A stretch of DNA of 64,000 bases from Bacteroidota bacterium (GTDB lineage: Bacteria; Bacteroidota; Bacteroidia; Chitinophagales; Chitinophagaceae). The stretch lies in the NCBI GenBank assembly GCA_018266775.1, contig JAFDZS010000014.1, positions 1-64,000 of the forward strand, given 5' to 3'. The notes below the pieces were generated by a model that saw only the letters and a list, made by a program, of their open reading frames with translations, made no database searches and was not told the DNA's origin. How positions within the stretch are numbered: the first letter of the stretch is position 1; each line of letters opens with the position of its first letter. Positions 1 to 8,883 of this stretch are shown one piece after another. The translations under genes and the position numbers were made by a program.

Positions 1-301
1 CGTTTCTTTCTTTCCATGGTTGGTGTTTCCAGCAGGCATTTGCTAACCCTTCCTCACGCATACGCCGTTGCTGGTATCGAAGGGCAGGGTAAGGGTGTGG
101 AGGTACCCGCAACTACGCATGGATACCATTACTGCAATAAAAACTTTTTACAACTACACTGGTACGTTAAGTTGTTGGTGCAGCCACGCTGCATGCAAGG
201 CCTTCGTTACGTAATGGCGGCGGGAGTGGGCTTCGGGGATGATGTGGTATGTACCGGCAAAGGCAAATAAGGATTGCGTAGAGTAGTGAATGTATTAACA
301 C
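1..301. other. No recognisable gene at the window start
   Basis: A plus-strand frame is open across positions 16-270, but its translation shows no domain, no hydrophobic core and no family I recognise. The opposite strand carries only short open stretches. Base composition is richer in G+C than in the AT-rich genes that follow. It may be the end of a gene lying outside the window, or non-coding DNA. Confidence 0.4.
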
Positions 302-979
302 CTACACAAGGGCAGCTTTTAATTCATTTGAAATTCCAGTGAAAACTGGGGTATTATTATCTTCTAAGACCGAAACCATAAATTTTCGTGTTTCAGAATA
401 TAGATAACTTACTATTTGTAGCTTCCAAACCATGTTTATGTTAGATGATTCGTCAGTGTTTTTTAAGAAGCCCTTTTCGACGAAGAATTTTCGGGCACGT
501 TGATATTTTTGATTTATGCTCTTGATATTAGTTCGGACACCTGTCGCGATATTTACTCTTGTTTCTTCCGAGTGTGTGAGACCATGAAGTAAATTGTCCC
601 GTAATGTGAATAATATGTCTATTGACTTAAATTCTGGATAATCGAATATTTTTTTTTCAAAATATTGATTGAAATATTTGTATTTATCATTCCAGTTTGC
701 TGATGATTCAATATGAACTATTTCCTTGGGCTTAATTTCTTGGTGATTGGCGATTTTCTGCACAACCATATCTGCAACGAAACCCTCTAATGCTATTGAT
801 AGGTTATTAATAATAATTATGCCTGTGCCTTCAAGTATTAGATTGTTTCCTGGAATGCTATTTTTCGAAATCCAGTTGATTGTAGCGATTATTCTTGGCC
901 AAAGTCTCACCTTCGAGACTGAAACATATTCAGAATCTGTTTTGTATCCATCGAAGTTTATGTGAAAAAGTTCTTCCAT
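302..979 (-). CDS. Uncharacterised protein with a HEPN-like RX4H motif
   Basis: This is a 225-residue protein with no signal peptide or membrane segment, so it is probably cytoplasmic. Near residues 127-133 it carries R-D-N-L-L-H-G, which fits the R-X4-6-H active-site motif of HEPN ribonucleases inside a helical context. That motif is the only functional clue. It is transcribed in the same direction as the DUF262/HEPN pair upstream, separated by about 220 bp, so it may belong to the same defence or toxin module, though it has room for its own promoter. In the gap, positions 1076-1200 hold an open minus-strand frame of about 50 codons without a start, overlapping the end of the neighbouring HEPN gene; it could be a gene remnant. 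The gene is AT-rich compared with the glycan locus, consistent with transfer. Without a profile search the HEPN assignment is tentative. Confidence 0.55.
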   Translation of the reverse strand: MEELFHINFDGYKTDSEYVSVSKVRLWPRIIATINWISKNSIPGNNLILEGTGIIIINNLSIALEGFVADMVVQKIANHQEIKPKEIVHIESSANWNDKYKYFNQYFEKKIFDYPEFKSIDILFTLRDNLLHGLTHSEETRVNIATGVRTNIKSINQKYQRARKFFVEKGFLKNTDESSNINMVWKLQIVSYLYSETRKFMVSVLEDNNTPVFTGISNELKAALV

Positions 980-1197
980 GATGTTGGATTTTTAATTGCT
1001 TACGCTGGAAAAGTTTTGCCTATGTTATACAATGTTATATAATTCGTTTGAAATTGTAGTCTGGCATTTATTTAAGCATTACTAAGTGAAGATGAGTCTC
1101 ATTTGCCATGCAACGAAAGACTGTACAGCTGAATCAGCCAAATTTATTGTTTCAATGTCAATTTCCCCGATTGGCGACAGACCTTGGGCATAATTTT

Positions 1198-1686
1198 TTA
1201 TACGACTACTTGATCTAAAATTTCTATTACTCTTTTTGAATCGGTAAAATAAGTTACGACACTAGAAAAACTAACTCCAGGATTTCCGCCATGAGCAAAC
1301 GCATTTCTTGCTTCATTCAATGAACTTAATGAAGACTCAATTCGATTTTTATCTGGCTCAATTGAAAGTTTAGTCTTGAAATTATTGTTCCATTGCTCGT
1401 CAAATTTTATCAGACTCTTACAAATATTATCTTTGCTGGGGTTCATGGAGCTATAAAGGAACGTATTTTCAATATAATTTTTTGCTTGAGGTGGTAGTGA
1501 GTTATGAAAATCTGAAATTATTATTTTAAAGCAATTCTCAATTGTTCCGCAACATTTAATTACTGCATAGTTTGTTAAGAAGGGGACTATAGAGTGCGAT
1601 TGCCCAAAAACATCAATTATTTGTTGAAGTTTTATTAGTTCAGTTGAACAATCATTCAGGCTATTTAGTGCTGTTTGATTGTTCAT
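1198..1686 (-). CDS. HEPN domain protein (RiboL-PSP-HEPN-like)
   Basis: A 162-residue, mostly helical cytoplasmic protein. The conserved R-N-A-F-A-H-G near residues 127-133 matches the R-X4-H catalytic motif of HEPN ribonucleases and sits, as usual in this family, in the second half of the protein. Families of this size (RiboL-PSP-HEPN, MAE_28990-like) are known neighbours of DUF262 proteins. The start codon lies four bases inside the end of the upstream DUF262 gene (positions 1683-1686), which implies translational coupling and a joint function. By analogy it would be an RNA-cleaving toxin or effector held in check or triggered by its DUF262 partner. The HEPN motif and overlap are seen directly; the ribonuclease role is from family knowledge; the partnership is inference. 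Confidence 0.72.
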   Translation of the reverse strand: MNNQTALNSLNDCSTELIKLQQIIDVFGQSHSIVPFLTNYAVIKCCGTIENCFKIIISDFHNSLPPQAKNYIENTFLYSSMNPSKDNICKSLIKFDEQWNNNFKTKLSIEPDKNRIESSLSSLNEARNAFAHGGNPGVSFSSVVTYFTDSKRVIEILDQVVV

Positions 1687-2822
1687 CTTTGTAAATTATA
1701 TAAATGCTTTAGTGCTAATTCAATTCTTCCATTTATGTGTTCAACCTGCATTGTTCCTTGTGTTGAATATTCTCTGAACTTATCATCTCGTAGTAATGCT
1801 AAGCGATTTGTTTCATTTGACTTGCTGGTGTTTACTCCTTTTTCTAAAGCAATAGCTGTTGCAATCATAATGGAATCATAGACTGTTGGATAAAATCTTT
1901 TCCTTATTGTCGTTAGATCGTTGGATTGCACATTAAAAAAAGCATTTTCTCCGAATTGATTTTTAACTGCCAAAATTGAGCTGGTAAACTCTTGACCAAA
2001 GTTCAAAACTGCTCGCGGATAATTATTTCCTTTAGCACCCATAAATTCATTCAATAACTTTTTTAAAGAAATACTCCCTTTCTTTGAATCTTTAACTTCG
2101 TTACTCTTTAAAGCAAAAAATCTAAGTATAAATTCAAGGTCTCGCATTCGTGAATCTTCTTTAGGATTTCCGTATAATAGTCGCCAATTGACATCATTAT
2201 TTAACTGGAATAATAAAGTGTTGAAATTACCTTGATAAACACAGTTTCTAATTTCTTGAGGCATTAAAGATTTACCACTTGTATTTATACGTTCAAATAT
2301 TTGATACAAACTTGTGTCATCGTCTTTAGGTTGCTTTTGTTCAAATATAATAGCATGAATAGTTGTTGTTTTAATTTTTCTTTGTTCGGATTCTGAAAGT
2401 TGATTATAAGCTTTCCCTTTCCAACGGTGATTAATTTTGCCTGGAATATTTGAAAGAGTAAAAACGCTGTTATCCCCCGACCATATTCCTTTGACATAAT
2501 CATTCACTGTCATCAATCTTTGATAACCATCTATAATTAGCATTTTATTCTCTTCCGTTTTTGCCAAAAAGATACTTGGTATTGGCAGTCCTAAAAGAAT
2601 AGAATCTATAAACCGACTTGCTTCAGGTTTTTCCCAAACATATTTTCTTTGAAGTTCTGGTTTAACTAAATCGTCTTCGTCATATAGAGAAACTAATTCT
2701 CTGAATGAATAGTCCGCTCCCCAGGAACTAATATTATACAAATCGTCATTGACATAACTGTCATTGTTCTCTTCAGGAATAGTCTCCGGTATATTTTCAT
2801 TGTCGAGTTCCATTTCTTCCAT
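1683..2822 (-). CDS. DUF262 (GmrSD/ParB-like) protein
   Basis: A 379-residue protein with an N-terminal DUF262 domain, roughly residues 35-200. The typical early motif L-Q-R-K-Y-V-W is present (usually QR.yvW), followed by the nucleotide-binding D-G-x-Q-R signature, here D-G-Y-Q-R-L near residue 98. DUF262 is related to ParB/Srx NTP-binding folds and is the N-terminal half of the modification-dependent endonuclease GmrSD. This protein is too short to hold the C-terminal DUF1524 HNH nuclease and I see no such motif, so it is probably not a complete GmrSD enzyme. It is the first gene of a coupled pair with the HEPN gene. The likely role is sensing or regulating in an anti-phage or toxin-antitoxin-like module. 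The second residue of the usual DGQQR motif is Tyr instead of Gln. Confidence 0.8.
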   Translation of the reverse strand: MEEMELDNENIPETIPEENNDSYVNDDLYNISSWGADYSFRELVSLYDEDDLVKPELQRKYVWEKPEASRFIDSILLGLPIPSIFLAKTEENKMLIIDGYQRLMTVNDYVKGIWSGDNSVFTLSNIPGKINHRWKGKAYNQLSESEQRKIKTTTIHAIIFEQKQPKDDDTSLYQIFERINTSGKSLMPQEIRNCVYQGNFNTLLFQLNNDVNWRLLYGNPKEDSRMRDLEFILRFFALKSNEVKDSKKGSISLKKLLNEFMGAKGNNYPRAVLNFGQEFTSSILAVKNQFGENAFFNVQSNDLTTIRKRFYPTVYDSIMIATAIALEKGVNTSKSNETNRLALLRDDKFREYSTQGTMQVEHINGRIELALKHLYNLQR

Positions 2823-3317
2823 ATTGTCGAGTTTTTAAATAAGTTTTTCACAACACTTAAATATACACCACAATCCCATTCCCTCAAATTTCAAATCCAA
2901 TACTTTTCACCACCCAATCTCCCTACAACTTCACTCTCCCTTACTTACACTTCTGTGAGCAAATCCTCCTCCAAAAATTCACCCACCAAACCTACCAATA
3001 ACCCTCCATCTCCGCAACCGTATTTCTACCTGTTTTTTCACCGCTGTGGATAAAAGGGTGCCGGTAAGGCGGTAAGCCAGTGGCAATAAGTTGTATCGCT
3101 GCCGGCTGCCAACGGCGCACCAATATCGGCATATAATCACAACTGCCTTTACGGGTAACCGTAAGTGGCAATAATGGCCGCAACCCAACCCCCGCATGGG
3201 GCCGCAACACAAACCCTGCCCACCGCCGAAATCGTTTGCGTAAAAAACTGCTTTATTATTGTGCCATATACCGGTTTCAGCATAACTTGCTTTTAACGAT
3301 TACTTAAAACCTTACAC
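2823..3317. other. Intergenic region, composition boundary
   Basis: About 495 bp without a convincing gene. Positions 2840-2990 are pyrimidine-rich and AT-rich like the defence genes; from about 3040 the DNA changes abruptly to the G+C-richer composition of the glycan locus. The 11-mer AGTGGCAATAA occurs twice, near 3079 and 3162, each preceded by a similar GGTAA stretch, forming an imperfect direct repeat. Two overlapping minus-strand frames here have no recognisable content. The change of composition suggests this is the edge of an inserted module. Confidence 0.4.
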
Positions 3318-4922
3318 ATGACATTCACCAGGCGAAACGTATTGAAACAATTAGCCCTTGGTATTCCCGCTTTGCAACTGCAGCCGGCCAAAGTGTGGGC
3401 GGCCATGGGCAATACTCCGGCGGCCACACCACCACATGTTACCGGCAATTTTGAAGCCACCCGTGCATCGCTGCGGCAGTACACGGTGCCCGGTTGGTTC
3501 CGCGATGCCAAGTTCGGCATCTGGGCGCATTGGGGCCCGCAGTCGGCCATTGAAGCCGGCGACTGGTATGCCCGCAATATGTATATGCAGGGCAGCAGGC
3601 AATACGACTATCATGTAAAAACCTACGGCCATCCTTCTCAGTTTGGCTACAAAGACACGATTCCCCGCTGGAAGGCCGAGGCCTTTGATGCTGATTATTT
3701 ACTCGGCCTGTATAAAAATGCCGGTGCCAAATATTTTATGAGCATGGGCGTGCACCATGATAATTTCGACCTCTGGAATTCTAAACACAACGCATGGAAT
3801 GCGGTAAACATGGGGCCGAAAAAAGATATTGTGGGGCTGTTTAAAAAAGCTGCCGACAAACACGGGCTGAAGTTCGGCGTCAGCGATCATTTATGGATAT
3901 CGTACAAATGGTTCAGCACCAGCAAGGGCAGCGACAGCACCGGCCCGCTGGCGGGCATACCTTACGATGGCGCCAACCCGAAGTTTTTTGACCTGTACGG
4001 AAAATGCGAACAGGTGTTCAACCATAAACTGGACTGGAATGAAAACTGGATACCACAAACCTGGCGCCAGCACTGGTACAACCGTATGATGGACCTGGTG
4101 AATCAATACCAGCCCGATTTATTGTATTGCGACGGGCACATGCCGTTTGAAGAGTTTGGGCTTTCGCTGCTGGCGCATCTGTACAATACCAGCGCTGCAA
4201 AAAATAATGGCATTACACAGGCGGTGTACACCAGCAAACGCCCCGAGGATTCTGCAGAAAAAACAGGCATTTGTGTGTATGATGTGGAGCGGGGTGTGGT
4301 AGACAGCATTTGGCCGCAGCCCTGGCAAACCGATACCTGCATTGGCGACTGGCATTATAACAAAAGCAGGGTGGGGAAATATAAAACCGCCAAAACCGTT
4401 ATTGATATGCTGGTGGATATTGTGAGCCGCAACGGTAATTTAATGCTGAACATTCCTTTGCCTGCCAGCGGTATGCCCGATGTTGATGAATTGCACGTGC
4501 TGGAAGAAATTACCCAATGGATGAAGGTGAACAGCGAAGGTATTTATGCCACAAGGCCATGGAAAATTTTTGGAGATGGCCCGCTAACGGCCATCAGCAA
4601 AAATGAAAAGGAAGTGAACTCTGCATTGCAGTTTAATGAAAACAGCCGCAAAGATTTTTCTTACCAGGATGTACGTTTTACCACGAAAAACGGTGTGCTC
4701 TACGCCTTCATTATGGGATGGCCGGATGATAAACCCGTGGTGATTGCACCACTTGGCTTAAACAGTGCACAACAAACAGGGGAGATTACCGGCGTGGAAT
4801 TATTGGGAGGCGGTAAATTACACTTCAGCAGGGATGGAGAAGGATTGAAAATTATTTTCCCTCAGCAAAAACCCTGCGCACATGCATATTGTGTAAAAAT
4901 AACCGGCAGTCATTTATTGTAA
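3318..4922 (+). CDS. GH29 alpha-L-fucosidase, Tat-exported
   Basis: A 534-residue exo-alpha-L-fucosidase that releases terminal L-fucose. The N-terminus holds T-R-R-N-V-L-K, a twin-arginine (Tat) signal, followed by a hydrophobic stretch to about residue 30. The GH29 (beta/alpha)8 domain spans about residues 45-420 with family landmarks W-F-R-D-A-K-F-G-I-W-A-H-W-G, M-G-V-H-H-D-N-F-D, and Y-C-D-G, whose Asp (about residue 272) is the expected nucleophile. A C-terminal beta domain fits the usual length. Only 10 bp separate it from the GH115 gene, so the two form an operon. L-fucose released here could feed the FucP/fucose pathway at 32-37 kb. The ATG chosen gives the intact Tat signal. Family assignment is firm; the substrate linkage is not visible from sequence. 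Confidence 0.93.
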   Translation: MTFTRRNVLKQLALGIPALQLQPAKVWAAMGNTPAATPPHVTGNFEATRASLRQYTVPGWFRDAKFGIWAHWGPQSAIEAGDWYARNMYMQGSRQYDYHVKTYGHPSQFGYKDTIPRWKAEAFDADYLLGLYKNAGAKYFMSMGVHHDNFDLWNSKHNAWNAVNMGPKKDIVGLFKKAADKHGLKFGVSDHLWISYKWFSTSKGSDSTGPLAGIPYDGANPKFFDLYGKCEQVFNHKLDWNENWIPQTWRQHWYNRMMDLVNQYQPDLLYCDGHMPFEEFGLSLLAHLYNTSAAKNNGITQAVYTSKRPEDSAEKTGICVYDVERGVVDSIWPQPWQTDTCIGDWHYNKSRVGKYKTAKTVIDMLVDIVSRNGNLMLNIPLPASGMPDVDELHVLEEITQWMKVNSEGIYATRPWKIFGDGPLTAISKNEKEVNSALQFNENSRKDFSYQDVRFTTKNGVLYAFIMGWPDDKPVVIAPLGLNSAQQTGEITGVELLGGGKLHFSRDGEGLKIIFPQQKPCAHAYCVKITGSHLL

Positions 4923-4932
4923 ACAGTGTACC

Positions 4933-7392
4933 ATGCAAACATTCCGGATGCGTAAAAGTTTATTATCGTGTATGCTTCTCCTTATGCTGCCTGTTGGTGT
5001 ATGCGCCCAGGGCGATAAAGGCTTACAGGTGAACAGCAGCGATAATGCCAACGCCTTTGCATTATTTACGCCAACGGGTGCAGCTTCCATTCAGTGGGAC
5101 AGTGCTGATGCAAAAGTGGTGGGCATTGCTGCTGATGCATTGGCTGGTGATTTGGCATTACTGCGTAACCAGGATAAAAATAAAATTAATCAAACACCTT
5201 CCATCAACACTATCATTGTGGGCACCATTGGCCACTCCAAATTTGTTGATGCAGTTATTCAAAACAAACAACTCGATGTCAGCACTATAAAAAACAAATG
5301 GGAATGTTTTATTATTAAAGTCATTAACAACCATACACTGGTCATTGCAGGCAGCGACAGGCGGGGAACGGCCTTTGGTGTTTTTCATTTGTCACGGGCA
5401 ATGGGGGTATCGCCGTGGGTGTGGTGGGCAGATGTATTGCCGGAAAAGAAAACTGAATTGTATGTAAGCGGTAGGTATGTTTCCAAAGAACCGTCGGTGC
5501 AGTACCGCGGCATTTTCATTAATGATGAAGACTGGGGCATGCAGCCCTGGGCGGCCAAAAAAATGGATACGGATATTAAAGACATCGGCCCAAAAACCTA
5601 TGCCCGCATATTCGAATTGTTGTTGCGCTTAAAAGCCAATTACATCTGGCCTGCTATGCACCCCTGCACCAAAGCATTTTATTATTACAAACAAAACCCC
5701 AAAGTGGCCGATGATTATGCCATTGTTGTGGGTGGCAGTCACTGCGAACCCATGCTGCGCAATAACGTTTGCGAGTGGGCGGAAACCTATGAAGAAGAAT
5801 ACAAAAAGAAACCCGGCGAATGGCGCTATGATGTGAACCACGATGAAATTTATACTTACTGGAACGACCGGATTAAAGAATCGGTAAACTATGAATCGGT
5901 GTACACGGTGGGCATGCGTGGGGTGCATGATGGCAGCATGCCGGGGCCAAAAGACCCTGATGAAAAAGTAAAGTTGCTGGAAAAAGTCATTACTGATCAG
6001 CGGCAGATACTGCAAAATAATTTCAATAAAAACCCAAACCTGTTGCCGCAAATATTTGTACCGTATAAAGAAGTGCTGAGTTTATACCGCAGGGGTTTGC
6101 AGTTGCCGGATGATATTACCATCATCTGGCCCGATGATAATTATGGCTACATCCGCCAGTTGCCCGACGATGCAGAACAAAAACGGAGCGGCGGCAATGG
6201 CGTGTATTACCACGTTTCCTATTGGGGCAGCCCGGCAGATTATTTGTGGTTATGCACTACTTCACCTGCATTGATTGGCTATGAAATGAAGAAAGCGTGG
6301 AACTATAATGCAAAAAAATTATGGGTGTTTAATGTGGGTGACCTGAAACCGGCGGAACTGGAAACACAGTTTGCGATGGACATGGCGTATGACATCAATA
6401 TTTACGAGGCTGCTGAACCAATGAGGTATGTGTCGCAGTTTATGGTGGAAAATTTTGGTATTACAAACGGAGCAGCACTGGCAAATATTAAAGCTAAATA
6501 TTACCTGCTATCACAAAGTGGTAAACCCGAACATTTGAACCACCTTCATTTTACACCGAAGGAAATCAATGAACGTTTGGAACTATGTACTGAGCTGGAA
6601 GCGGCAGTGGATGAAGTGTCTGGCAGGATTGATCCACGATTGACAGATGCGTTTTATGAACTGGTGAAATACCCCACTGAAGCAGCAGTATTACAGAACA
6701 GGAAAATATTGTACCAGCAATTGGCGGCCAATGCACAGGCGCAACAAAATGTGGCAGAGGTGCAAATGGATATGCAACTGTCCAAGCAAGCTTATGACAT
6801 CATAGGAGCAATGACTGAACATTACAACCGTTTTATTGCAGCGGGTAAATGGAATGGTATGATGAGCATGCATCCGCGTGACCAGAAAGTATTTGCTGCG
6901 CCACCACCGGCAGACAGTATTAAAACAGACTCCGTACAAATGGATCGTATTGCGCATGAAGCGCAGCGGGTGCAAATTATTACCGCAGCACCATTGTTTG
7001 GGAAAGGCGGCAGAGGATGCGATTTGCTGCCGGGCATTGGCGTCGGCACAGCGGCCATTACACCCAAACCCGGCGCAACAAAAGCAGTGGTGCAGTATCC
7101 GTTGAATCTGCATGCGGGTTTATACGCTGTGGAAGTAAAATGCCTGCCCACATTTGCCATGGAAAAAGAAAGAATATTATCATACACAGTTACACTCGGT
7201 AACGGTGATACGCAAACGGCTGATGTAAATGCTGAGGCTGAATCATCAGCATGGAAAGAAAACGTATTGCGGGGTTATTCGCTGGGTAAAACGATTCATA
7301 CGGTAAAAGCTGATGGTAATACCACATTGACGATTGAACTGCACAATAAAAATTTGGTGATCAGTAGTGTGGAAGTGTATAAGTTGTTGTGA
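4933..7392 (+). CDS. GH115 alpha-glucuronidase
   Basis: An 819-residue secreted enzyme. Residues 1-25 form a signal peptide ending in V-C-A-Q. The GH115 core begins after an N-terminal alpha/beta domain (about 26-190) with R-G-I-F-I-N-D-E-D-W and continues with L-K-A-N-Y-I-W-P-A-M-H, V-G-G-S-H-C-E-P-M and W-P-D-D-N-Y-G-Y, all typical of the family. The C-terminal portion after about residue 680 is the beta-sandwich seen in characterised members. GH115 enzymes remove (4-O-methyl)-glucuronic acid linked alpha-1,2 to xylose, and related members act on other glucuronate-decorated glycans. It lies immediately downstream of GH29 and is followed by a strong palindrome that may end the transcript. 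The many glucuronate-directed enzymes further on argue that uronate-capped side chains are the target; xylan is not particularly indicated because no xylanase is present. Confidence 0.93.
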   Translation: MQTFRMRKSLLSCMLLLMLPVGVCAQGDKGLQVNSSDNANAFALFTPTGAASIQWDSADAKVVGIAADALAGDLALLRNQDKNKINQTPSINTIIVGTIGHSKFVDAVIQNKQLDVSTIKNKWECFIIKVINNHTLVIAGSDRRGTAFGVFHLSRAMGVSPWVWWADVLPEKKTELYVSGRYVSKEPSVQYRGIFINDEDWGMQPWAAKKMDTDIKDIGPKTYARIFELLLRLKANYIWPAMHPCTKAFYYYKQNPKVADDYAIVVGGSHCEPMLRNNVCEWAETYEEEYKKKPGEWRYDVNHDEIYTYWNDRIKESVNYESVYTVGMRGVHDGSMPGPKDPDEKVKLLEKVITDQRQILQNNFNKNPNLLPQIFVPYKEVLSLYRRGLQLPDDITIIWPDDNYGYIRQLPDDAEQKRSGGNGVYYHVSYWGSPADYLWLCTTSPALIGYEMKKAWNYNAKKLWVFNVGDLKPAELETQFAMDMAYDINIYEAAEPMRYVSQFMVENFGITNGAALANIKAKYYLLSQSGKPEHLNHLHFTPKEINERLELCTELEAAVDEVSGRIDPRLTDAFYELVKYPTEAAVLQNRKILYQQLAANAQAQQNVAEVQMDMQLSKQAYDIIGAMTEHYNRFIAAGKWNGMMSMHPRDQKVFAAPPPADSIKTDSVQMDRIAHEAQRVQIITAAPLFGKGGRGCDLLPGIGVGTAAITPKPGATKAVVQYPLNLHAGLYAVEVKCLPTFAMEKERILSYTVTLGNGDTQTADVNAEAESSAWKENVLRGYSLGKTIHTVKADGNTTLTIELHNKNLVISSVEVYKLL

Positions 7393-7399
7393 ACCGCTT

Positions 7400-7447
7400 C
7401 ATTCCCGCGGTGAGTCACCTTTTAAGAGGTGACTCACCGCGGGAATG
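7400..7447. repeat. Perfect palindrome with GGTGACTCACC core (REP-like or terminator)
   Basis: The arms at 7400-7420 and 7427-7447 are exact inverted repeats of 21 bp around a 6-base loop (TTTAAG). There is no T-run on either side, so it is not a classical intrinsic terminator. The core GGTGACTCACC recurs in another hairpin at 34507-34548, between unrelated genes, which suggests a dispersed palindromic element. It lies between a plus-strand operon and a convergent minus-strand gene, a position where such elements often end transcripts. Confidence 0.8.
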
Positions 7448-7542
7448 GCTATTGGTATAGTCGATAATGAACGTTACTTGTATTGTAAAGAATTCAAAGC
7501 AAACTATTCTCCCCATTCATTGAACATGCGCAGCAGTTGCCA

Positions 7543-7860
7543 TTAATTATTTTTTGCACCGTTATCAATCCAGCATAAAATGGCTGCTTTATCAGCAGCG
7601 GTTAATGTGGCATTTTTGGGCATGATGCCTCTTGAAACAGCATCCCGTATTTGTTGTGCTGCATCCCTGGCAACAGTATAATCTCCCAATGAGGGCAGGT
7701 CAACGCCATCGTGGCAACCGGAGGCGGTGCAATTTGAAATAAAAATAGATTTTACCTGGGTGCTATAACTGGGGTCAGTATCACACGGTGGGTTTACAGG
7801 TGTATCCGTGCTTTTTTTGCAGCCCATGCAAAGTAACAGCACCACCAAATATTTTTTCAT
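7543..7860 (-). CDS. c-type haem lipoprotein
   Basis: A small lipoprotein of 106 residues if translation starts at the Met of M-K-K-Y-L-V-V (7860); the frame extends nine codons further upstream but those residues do not look like a signal. The signal ends in C-M-G-C-K-K, giving a lipidated Cys typical of Bacteroidota. The mature part holds C-T-A-S-G-C-H-D, a haem c attachment site with four residues instead of two between the cysteines (CX4CH), and G-I-M-P-K-N, whose Met is a plausible axial ligand. Proteins of this size with a C..SGCH motif are common cell-envelope electron carriers in Bacteroidota. It is convergent with GH115 and not obviously part of the glycan locus. Confidence 0.75.
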   Translation of the reverse strand: MKKYLVVLLLCMGCKKSTDTPVNPPCDTDPSYSTQVKSIFISNCTASGCHDGVDLPSLGDYTVARDAAQQIRDAVSRGIMPKNATLTAADKAAILCWIDNGAKNN

Positions 7861-8340
7861 CCCGCAAATTTGAGCATAATAAAACACAACCGGTATTATA
7901 AAAATGTTATGCTTTTAAAAGCTAAAAAGATTACAGCGGTGAGTATGTTAATGATGATATTTGACCTCGGCCGCAGATGCCGGGCACAATACTTTTAATC
8001 ATTCGCTGCTGATTAATGGTAATGCCGTAAACGCTTCCTGAAGTGCTGGCCGGCAAAACAGCGGCGCAATTGTTTTGCCTTGATTTTTCAAATCTTTTTT
8101 ACCAGGAAAAAAGAATGGCAAAATGAATTGATGATAAATATACACCGCTATAAGATAGCTAAGCAACACAATACAGATAATAACCGTTATGAGTAAGATG
8201 GTAAGTGTATTAATTACGCATTGTTGAAAAAAAATTATAAAAAATATTTTTTAAAGTATTACTATTGCTTTGCCGAAACAACATAAACTAATAGTCTGCT
8301 TCAGAAAGAAACGATAGCTGAACTGCAATCACGCATTGCT
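7861..8340. other. Intergenic region upstream of the sigma factor gene
   Basis: About 480 bp containing the promoters of the haem lipoprotein (minus) and the ECF sigma gene (plus). On the minus strand 7999-8169 a GTG-started frame of 56 codons encodes a hydrophobic stretch followed by a polar tail; it could be a small membrane protein but has no supporting signal, so I do not call it. An A/T-rich tract at 8225-8265 precedes the sigma gene. Confidence 0.35.
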
Positions 8341-8883
8341 TTGTACGATGATATGAAAGCCTATCAATCGTTGTACGGAATGTTTTATCAAAAGCTCAAA
8401 AATTATTGTTTCTCCTATGTAAAATCAGCTGAAGCGGCAGAGGAACTGGTATCGGACGTTTTCATCAAAATATGGCAGATACGCAATAAGCTTACCGACA
8501 TCAGCAATCTTAAAATGTACCTGTACACCATAGCAAGAAATTGCTCACTCAATTATATTACAAAGAACTTCAAACATCCTGCCACCAGCTTAGATACACT
8601 CGACTTTGAACCTGTACTCAGCTTTGGCACGCCGGAAGAATTATGCATCTCTGCCGACCTGGTGGAGCAAATCAGGCAGCGCATACGCCTGTTGCCATCA
8701 CAATGCCGCATCATCTTCCAGATGGTGAAGGAAGATGGTTTTTCGTATAAAGAAGTGGCGGAGCACCTCAACATCTCGGTGCTTACCGTACGCAACCAGG
8801 TATTCATCGCCACCAAAAAAATAGCAGAGTTGCTGCCTGCTTACATCTTTGCCGCTGATGATAAGTTAATGCTAAAGAGGTGA
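8341..8883 (+). CDS. ECF-type RNA polymerase sigma factor
   Basis: A sigma-70 family, extracytoplasmic-function factor that directs RNA polymerase to the genes of the linked glycan locus. Region 2 is visible at about residues 10-80 (Y-Q-K-L-K-N-Y-C-F..., then A-A-E-E-L-V-S-D-V-F-I-K-I-W) and region 4 at about 115-170 with L-P-S-Q-C-R-I-I-F and a helix-turn-helix E-V-A-E-H-L-N-I-S. The start is uncertain. The marked start is TTG, but the same frame stays open back to 8287 and reads like the usual ECF N-terminus (...E-L-Q-S-R-I-A-L-Y-D-D), with no ATG available; a non-standard start further upstream is likely. FecR follows after 311 bp. Activity is expected to be controlled by that anti-sigma factor and the STN domain of the SusC protein. 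Confidence 0.9.
   Translation: MYDDMKAYQSLYGMFYQKLKNYCFSYVKSAEAAEELVSDVFIKIWQIRNKLTDISNLKMYLYTIARNCSLNYITKNFKHPATSLDTLDFEPVLSFGTPEELCISADLVEQIRQRIRLLPSQCRIIFQMVKEDGFSYKEVAEHLNISVLTVRNQVFIATKKIAELLPAYIFAADDKLMLKR

Noticed and set aside
150-215. Integron attC-like palindrome
   Set aside because: The GCTGCA/TGCAGC arms pair, but the outer core sites are direct and not inverted, and there is no integrase in view.
16-270. Plus-strand open frame of 84 codons
   Set aside because: No family resemblance, no start context and odd composition; more likely a chance frame or remnant.
1076-1200. Frameshifted extension of the HEPN protein
   Set aside because: The HEPN protein already has a normal length and end; the open frame lacks a start and could be chance or a remnant.
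2979-3212. Two overlapping minus-strand frames of 72-77 codons
   Set aside because: They overlap each other in different frames, have no recognisable motif and lie in the composition boundary.
4933-7392. Xylan utilisation as the role of the locus
   Set aside because: GH115 alone suggests it, but there is no xylanase or clear xylosidase, and the other enzymes fit a galactose/fucose/glucuronate glycan.
7999-8169. Possible small membrane protein with GTG start on the minus strand
   Set aside because: Hydrophobicity in an AT-rich stretch is expected by chance, and there is no ribosome site or homologue I recognise.
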